Positions 34,945 to 39,140 of a DNA stretch of 39,140 nucleotides are shown here, in pieces (the first letter of the stretch is position 1; each line of letters starts with the position of its first letter). This DNA comes from Chloroflexota bacterium (GTDB lineage Bacteria > Chloroflexota > Dehalococcoidia > UBA2985). The position numbers and the translations under genes are program-made. Location: NCBI GenBank assembly GCA_016210515.1, contig JACQTZ010000015.1:1-39140 (forward strand). The letters run 5' to 3'. The notes beneath the pieces were generated by a model. The model had not been told where the DNA came from. It did no database searches and saw only the letters and a program-made list of their open reading frames with translations.

Positions 34945-35594
34945 GGGTCGGCTTCCAGGACACGTCGCCCAGAGTTGGGATCGGCGTCGGAGACATCCTG
35001 GAGGTCGGGAAAAGGTTGGGACGCGGCCCACTCCGCGAGAGCCGCGGTATCCCCGACCAGCTTCTTGAGATTCTTCAGAACCTCGCGGTACGCCTCCACC
35101 AACGCGAAGCGCTGCTCCAGGTGTTCCTGGAACAGCCTGTTCAGGGATGTGAGCTCCCTGACGCGATACTCCAACTGTTGGCGCTGCTCCTCTAGGTTCT
35201 GGCGCAGCCGGTGCCGCTCCACAGCGTAGCGTATGGAGCGTCCCAGCAAGGCACCATCCACGTTACCTTTGACCAGGTAGTCCTGTGCTCCCTCCGACAC
35301 CGCCCGGAGCGCCACCGTCTCATCCTGGAGACCGGTCAGAACCACGATAGCCACTCCTGGTGCCTGCACGATAGCGGTGGCGAAGGTGTCAAACCCACTG
35401 CTATCCGGCAGGGTCAGGTCCAGGAGAAGCACATCGAATGCCCCTTCTCTGGCAAGTCTCATGCCTTCACTAAGTCGCTCGGCCAGCGTCAGCTCAAACC
35501 TGACAGCCTTGGCCTCTCGCAGGTTCTCCCGTATCAGGCGCGCATCGCCTGGGTTGTCCTCAACCAGGAGCACTCGGATGAGTCCGTCGTTCAT
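34941..35594 (-). CDS. Response regulator with C-terminal coiled coil
   Basis: This 217-residue protein has a receiver domain at residues 6-125 (acidic ED at 12-13, phospho-acceptor D59 in LLLDLTLPDSSG, VLTG and YLVKG). A long charged helix follows (about 128-185: RHRLRQNLEEQRQQLEYRVREL...), predicted to be a coiled coil, then a short unstructured tail. There is no DNA-binding or enzymatic output domain, so it may act by binding a partner, perhaps the neighbouring kinase. It is the last gene of the kinase-receiver-receiver cassette on this strand. Confidence 0.9.
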   Translation of the reverse strand: MNDGLIRVLLVEDNPGDARLIRENLREAKAVRFELTLAERLSEGMRLAREGAFDVLLLDLTLPDSSGFDTFATAIVQAPGVAIVVLTGLQDETVALRAVSEGAQDYLVKGNVDGALLGRSIRYAVERHRLRQNLEEQRQQLEYRVRELTSLNRLFQEHLEQRFALVEAYREVLKNLKKLVGDTAALAEWAASQPFPDLQDVSDADPNSGRRVLEADP

Positions 35595-35603
35595 GCTTCC
35601 CCC

Positions 35604-36050
35604 TCACACAGACAGCAGCACCACCGTGGTGAACCAGAAATCTACCACCGACTTCATTACCGCGGCGAACCGGTTCAGGTCGATAGACTTGGTGATGTAG
35701 CAGTTGGCATGGAGATTGTAGCACAGGAGAATATCTCGCTCGGCCCTCGAGGTGGTCAGAACCACCACCGGGATGCGTTTAAGGTCTGAGTCCGACTTGA
35801 TCTCTGCCAGCACCTCACGGCCGTCCTTTCTCGGCAGGTTCAGGTCCAGCAAGATCAGGGCTGGGCGCGCCGCCTCGCCGTACCTACCCTCCTGCCGCAG
35901 GAAGGCCAAAGCCTCCACACCATCCCTGGCCAAGCTCAGGTTAATAGACACCCTGTTCTCCCTCAGGACTTCCTGCATCAGACGTACGTCCGCGGGGTTG
36001 TCTTCCACCAGCAGAAGCTCCCCAGGTCTGGCAGATGCGTCAGCACTCAT
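35604..36050 (-). CDS. Rcp1-type single-domain response regulator
   Basis: This 148-residue single receiver resembles the phytochrome-partner family (Rcp1-like): [36 protein letters not shown] with D69 as phospho-acceptor, VVVLTTS and [10 protein letters not shown]. Such proteins take phosphate from kinases with the same SHDLQEPLR histidine box that the upstream kinase has. Its ATG overlaps the kinase stop codon by 4 bases (ATGA), so co-translation and pairing with that kinase are well supported. Confidence 0.93.
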   Translation of the reverse strand: MSADASARPGELLLVEDNPADVRLMQEVLRENRVSINLSLARDGVEALAFLRQEGRYGEAARPALILLDLNLPRKDGREVLAEIKSDSDLKRIPVVVLTTSRAERDILLCYNLHANCYITKSIDLNRFAAVMKSVVDFWFTTVVLLSV

Positions 36051-38347
36051 GGTTGGTCACCGCCCGTCGCGAGTAGGGTGAAGAAGAAGGTTGCGCCCTT
36101 TCCCGGCTCCGACTCCACCCAGATTCGTCCACCGTGGCGTTCCACGATTCTCTTGCAGAGGGCCAGGCCAATGCCAGTGCCGGGGTACTCCGACCTGCTG
36201 TGCAGGCGCTGGAAGATGACGAAGAGGCGGTCGAAGTACTGCGGGTCGATGCCAATGCCGTTGTCTCGCACGGAGAAGAGCCACTCATCTCCCTTACGCT
36301 CTGCGGAGACATGAACCTGGGGAGACTCCTCGCCGTGGAACTTGACGGCATTGTCGATGAGGTTCTGAAACACCTGGGCAAGCTGCAAGGCGTCGGCCAT
36401 CACAGTGGGCAGGGCGTCGTGGGTCACCACCGCGCCACTCTCCTCAATGGCCGCCCGCAGGTTGGCCACTGCCTGCTCAAAGGCAGCCGAGGAGTCGGTA
36501 GACTCTAGTTCCCTCCCGCGCGTGGTCACTCGCGAAAACTCCAGCAGGTTACTTATCATCGCCTGCATCCTGTTGGCCCCGTCCACGGTGTAGGCGATGA
36601 AGTCGTCGGCGTCGGCATCGAGCTTGCCCTGGTAGCGCCGGGCCAGGAGCTGCGTGTAGCTGGCGACCATCCGCAGAGGCTCCTGGAGGTCGTGGGAGGC
36701 CACGTAGGCAAACTGCTGCAGGTCCTGGTTGGAGCGCTCCAACTCCTGGGTCCGCTGGGCCAGCGCCTGCTCCGCCAGCTTGCGCTCGGTGATGTCGCGA
36801 ACGATGGCGGTGTAAACCTTCCTTAGCCCTACCTCGATCTTGGAGACGGAAATCTCTCCGGGGAACTCGGTGCCGTTCTTGCGGCGGCAGGAAACCTCAC
36901 CCTCGAAGTTCATAGGGCGCGCAACCTCGGGCGAGGCGGCGAAACCTTGGAAGTGGAAGCGGTGGACCCCCACATAGCGCGCCGGGAGCAGGATGTCCAG
37001 GGGCTGGCCTATCGCCTCCTCGGCGCTGTAGCCAAAGATGCTCTCCGCTGCGCGATTGAAGCCGAAAATGCGCTGGCTCACATCCACCGAGATGATGCAC
37101 ACAGGGGCAAGGGCTAGAATATTGGTGAGGCGGCTTTCCGACTCTCGAAGCGCCTCCTCCCGCTCTCTCACCTGGTGCATCATGCTCTGAAAGGAGTGCG
37201 CCAGGAAGCCCAACTCGTCGCTAGACTTCACCGGCAGCGGGCCATCGTACCCGCCAGCGGCGGCCCTTTCCACGGCCCGGGTAAGTTGGCCCAGGGGTCG
37301 GAGCAGGACACGCATAAAGAAGAGGAGGAAAAGCACCGCGGGACCGACAATCATGACCATCGCCAGCAGGACGGCGCGGTCGCGAAAAGGGGCCACCCCC
37401 GCCACCAAATCACGGTGGTAAACCATCCCCGCCAGGCCCAGGAAGCGCTCTGGATGGAGGGGGTCGAAGGGTATCTTCTCAAAGAAGACCACCACGTCCC
37501 CACGCTGGGACTTCAACCTTCCCATGGTTTCATGGGTCAGGCTCCCCGGCTCGAACAGCGGGGACAGCCCAGAGACTATCTCCTGAAGCCTGGGCCACTC
37601 TCCCACATCAAAGCTGGAAGGCAGGGCTGGATCGGAGTGCATCAGCACCTGCCCGACGGCGTTAGTGAGATAGCGAATGTCCTCTTCGTCGGGCGATACA
37701 ATCAAGGTCTCCAATGCCTTGCTTAAATCCATGCTTATGGCGATGGCTCCGAGGACGTCTCCCTCTGCAGAGTACACGGGCACGGCAGCTTGCAGCTCCA
37801 GACCGCGTTCTTTTGTAAACGGCATGATGTCGAGAAAGTATACCTGACTTGGAGGCAACCGGATAGCGCCCTCGAAGTGATCCTGGCCCTCTCCAGACTG
37901 TAGGTCCTCCTTGGGAGCCACGGTGACGTGGTCATCGACGAGGCGTACATGAACTAGCTCGCGCCCGTGGTCGGCCAAACCAAAGTATTCAATATGGCCA
38001 TAGGCTGGCTTGGAGCGAAGGAAGGACACGAACAAGGACTCTACGTAGTGGGTCCAGGCCTCTTCCGAGAGGCCGCTCCCAGGATCAACGCCTCCGGCCC
38101 TCTGCGCCAAGACGACACCCTGTACGGCTAGCAGCTCTGCCAGAAAACGGAGGTCATATCCCAACGCCGCAATGAAGGACGAGAGCCTGAGACCCTCCAG
38201 GTCTACCTCCGCATCCAGGCTGTCCATTTTCTTTTGCGTCAGGATATCAGTGCCGTACACCCAGAGCACGCCCGCCGTGATAGCAACCCCCAGCATGGTC
38301 ACGACGACGACGAACACGACGACTTTTGTTCCGATGCCCCACTTCAT
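36047..38347 (-). CDS. Sensor histidine kinase (Cache-like sensor, HAMP, PAS)
   Basis: This membrane sensor kinase has 766 residues from ATG 38347. Order: membrane helix at about 6-31; a large extracytoplasmic sensor (about 32-322, Cache-like: [24 protein letters not shown]); a second membrane helix (about 326-350); and a HAMP domain ([18 protein letters not shown]). A PAS domain follows (about 404-522), then the dimerisation/phospho-acceptor box [15 protein letters not shown] with H552 and the ATPase domain [16 protein letters not shown] and [11 protein letters not shown]. The SHDLQEPLR box is the phytochrome-kinase-like type. A TTG start 16 codons upstream (38395) is possible. The 3' end overlaps its Rcp1-type receiver. 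Confidence 0.93.
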   Translation of the reverse strand: MKWGIGTKVVVFVVVVTMLGVAITAGVLWVYGTDILTQKKMDSLDAEVDLEGLRLSSFIAALGYDLRFLAELLAVQGVVLAQRAGGVDPGSGLSEEAWTHYVESLFVSFLRSKPAYGHIEYFGLADHGRELVHVRLVDDHVTVAPKEDLQSGEGQDHFEGAIRLPPSQVYFLDIMPFTKERGLELQAAVPVYSAEGDVLGAIAISMDLSKALETLIVSPDEEDIRYLTNAVGQVLMHSDPALPSSFDVGEWPRLQEIVSGLSPLFEPGSLTHETMGRLKSQRGDVVVFFEKIPFDPLHPERFLGLAGMVYHRDLVAGVAPFRDRAVLLAMVMIVGPAVLFLLFFMRVLLRPLGQLTRAVERAAAGGYDGPLPVKSSDELGFLAHSFQSMMHQVREREEALRESESRLTNILALAPVCIISVDVSQRIFGFNRAAESIFGYSAEEAIGQPLDILLPARYVGVHRFHFQGFAASPEVARPMNFEGEVSCRRKNGTEFPGEISVSKIEVGLRKVYTAIVRDITERKLAEQALAQRTQELERSNQDLQQFAYVASHDLQEPLRMVASYTQLLARRYQGKLDADADDFIAYTVDGANRMQAMISNLLEFSRVTTRGRELESTDSSAAFEQAVANLRAAIEESGAVVTHDALPTVMADALQLAQVFQNLIDNAVKFHGEESPQVHVSAERKGDEWLFSVRDNGIGIDPQYFDRLFVIFQRLHSRSEYPGTGIGLALCKRIVERHGGRIWVESEPGKGATFFFTLLATGGDQP

Positions 38348-38584
38348 AGTTTGAGTTTGTGGAGGGCCAATCCTCCTCCCCGTGGTAAGTGGCAACGCTC
38401 GTGTCTTCTGATTTGGCCGCTGGTAGTTTACACTAGTAGAACAGGGCTACGCAACACGTGGGACTTCGCCCCTCTGGACACCTCTTTTCCCGTAGCCTGC
38501 TAGCGCGGTGTCCCCATAGTACACTTACAGAGCCATACATAGCGGTCTGAACGTTTCCCAGTGGTCAGCCTGGACTGGTGGGGT

Positions 38585-38611
38585 GTCATTCTTCGCTTCG
38601 CTCAGAATGAC
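38585..38611. repeat. Dispersed palindrome (GTCAT...ATGAC family), copy 3, short form
   Basis: This 27-base element starts GTCATTC and ends GAATGAC around CTTCGCTTCGCTCA. It is the minimal form of the repeat seen at 2278-2344 and 18884-18982. It lies in the 466-base gene-free region between the kinase start and the tRNA cluster. Confidence 0.7.
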
Positions 38612-38649
38612 AGGGCATATGTTTGGCTCACCGTTCAAGGCTCTGTAGC

Positions 38650-38700
38650 ATTGTCATTGCTTCGTCGTCCCGACAAATCGGGACTCCTCTCAATGACAAT
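38650..38700. repeat. Dispersed palindrome (GTCAT...ATGAC family), copy 4, with nested hairpin
   Basis: This 51-base element has perfect 10-base ends (ATTGTCATTG and CAATGACAAT) and a nested GTCCCGA-CAAA-TCGGGAC stem. CTTCGTC precedes it and TCC follows. It shares the nested stem with copy 2. Apart from these two repeats and the tRNA promoter, the 38348-38813 region shows nothing I can call. Confidence 0.72.
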
Positions 38701-38783
38701 TCGTATGCGTATTTCAGAAAGGGGACACCAGGCCGTCGCGGCCACAGTCGTGAGCGCCCCTTCTCCCCTGCCCCACATTCAGG

Positions 38784-38789
38784 TATAAT
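38784..38789 (+). promoter_or_regulatory. -10 element of the tRNA cluster promoter
   Basis: A perfect TATAAT lies 24 bases upstream of the first tRNA, with transcription expected to begin around 38796. No convincing -35 box is present at the proper distance. All tRNAs that follow are on this strand and closely spaced, so one transcript is likely. Confidence 0.5.
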
Positions 38790-38813
38790 TTCCTCGGAAG
38801 CCAGGACTCCCAT

Positions 38814-38889
38814 GCCCCTGTAGCTCAGGCGGACAGAGCAGCGGTTTCCTAAACCGTGTGCCCGGGTTCGAGTCCCGGCAGGGGTACCA
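38814..38889 (+). tRNA. tRNA-Arg (CCT)
   Basis: A complete 76-base tRNA with encoded CCA. The acceptor GCCCCTG pairs with CAGGGGT (first pair G-U). The D arm is GCTC/GAGC, the anticodon stem GCGGT/ACCGT has loop TTCCTAA (anticodon CCT, reading AGG), and the T arm is CCGGG-TTCGAGT-CCCGG. The discriminator base is A. Confidence 0.95.
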
Positions 38890-38917
38890 TAGGGGTGACC
38901 ACAAACGTTGGGCCAAT

Positions 38918-38993
38918 AGGAGTGTAGCTCAGCTGGAAGAGCAGCGGTCTCCAAAACCGCAGGCCGGGGGTTCAAATCCTCCCACTCCTGCCA
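38918..38993 (+). tRNA. tRNA-Trp (CCA)
   Basis: A complete 76-base tRNA with encoded CCA. The acceptor AGGAGTG pairs perfectly with CACTCCT. The anticodon stem GCGGT/ACCGC carries loop CTCCAAA (anticodon CCA, reading UGG). The T arm is GGGGG-TTCAAAT-CCTCC with one G-U pair. The discriminator base is G, as expected for tRNA-Trp. Confidence 0.95.
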
Positions 38994-39016
38994 TTCTTCT
39001 TGGACAATACAGCTTC

Positions 39017-39100
39017 GCCGAGGTTGTGGATTTGGCAGACACGCGGTCTTGTGGGGGCCGTGAGCGTAAGCTCGTAGGAGTTCAAGTCTCCTCCTCGGCA
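39017..39100 (+). tRNA. Leu-type class II tRNA with GTG (His) anticodon
   Basis: An 84-base class II tRNA body with all stems intact: acceptor GCCGAGG/CCTCGGC, D stem GTG/CAC, anticodon stem CGGTC/GGCCG (one U-G pair), long variable arm GAGC-GTAA-GCTC and T arm AGGAG-TTCAAGT-CTCCT. Body, long arm and discriminator A are those of tRNA-Leu. The loop TTGTGGG, however, gives anticodon GTG (39051-39053), which reads histidine codons. A Leu(GAG) tRNA would have A in the middle. True tRNA-His has a short variable loop and discriminator C, so this is not one. Position 15 is T, not the usual purine, and CCA is not encoded, unlike in the two neighbours. It could be a mutated or decaying Leu(GAG) gene, a sequence error or a mistranslating tRNA. 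Confidence 0.8.
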
Positions 39101-39115
39101 CTTCAGCTATCGCAG

Positions 39116-39140
39116 GGCGACGTAGCCAAGTGGTCTAAGG
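39116..39140 (+). tRNA. Partial tRNA cut by the window edge
   Basis: The last 25 bases read GGCGACG followed by TAGCCAAGTGGTCTAAGG. This is the acceptor 5' strand, T8-A9 and the start of a D arm (GCC...AGG) of a further tRNA in the same cluster. The anticodon is outside the window, so the type cannot be told; a Gln-, Cys- or Ser-like gene is possible. Confidence 0.75.

Noticed and set aside
39017..39100. The third tRNA as an ordinary tRNA-His
   Set aside because: It has a long class II variable arm and discriminator A, and lacks the G-1/C73 pair required for histidine identity.
38628..39101. 157-codon minus-strand frame across the tRNA cluster
   Set aside because: It runs through two complete tRNA genes and most of a third on the other strand and is a chance frame.

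Overview
The window is a dense, GC-rich bacterial chromosome segment with almost no long non-coding stretches. Three features suggest a Chloroflexota bacterium, probably of the Dehalococcoidia line: a single-zinc-site MetE-like protein of the short 'core' type, an archaeal-type bifunctional fructose-1,6-bisphosphate aldolase/phosphatase, and many dispersed palindromic repeats. This placement is inferred from gene content and no phylogeny was run. There is no phage, integrase, IS transposase or CRISPR array.

Layout. Positions 1-6654 (minus strand) hold a classic F1Fo ATP synthase operon read right to left: atpZ, atpB, an unlisted 31-residue membrane microprotein, atpE, atpF, atpH, atpA, atpG and an atpD cut by the window edge. 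A near-consensus promoter lies almost on top of the first start codon. A divergent consensus promoter drives the FBP aldolase/phosphatase (6889-8058). Then come rdgB, moaA, an in-frame RNase HI-MoaC fusion, a metallo-beta-lactamase-fold hydrolase and an exported protein of unknown function (8165-12512).

Positions 12582-17681 form a pantothenate/CoA-flavoured operon. It has a consensus promoter, an S58 (DmpA/ThnT-type) autoproteolytic hydrolase with a Thr nucleophile, a two-helix membrane protein, a DUF2520 Rossmann oxidoreductase, panB, panC, a small DUF6504 protein and surE. An mqnD-type gene of the futalosine menaquinone pathway follows. Positions 19064-23079 (minus) encode a signalling set: a histidine kinase with four tandem PAS domains of exactly 125 residues each, a stand-alone receiver, and a receiver carrying an N-terminal excisionase-type HTH. 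Next is a single-half GlnE-like nucleotidyltransferase preceded by two ACT domains, divergent from a phosphodiesterase.

Positions 27094-34944 (plus) are mostly housekeeping: typA, an M50 protease, tyrA, aroA, gmk, the MetE-like protein, a Nudix hydrolase and a GNAT acetyltransferase. A second kinase with two receivers follows on the minus strand (34941-38347). The window ends in a tRNA cluster: Arg(CCT), Trp(CCA), a structurally intact Leu-type class II tRNA whose anticodon reads GTG (histidine), and a fourth tRNA cut by the edge.

The observations most worth following are the Leu-bodied tRNA with a His anticodon, the RNase HI-MoaC fusion, the ACT-GlnE hybrid, the S58 hydrolase and DUF2520 reductase embedded with panBC, and the microprotein between ATP synthase subunits a and c.
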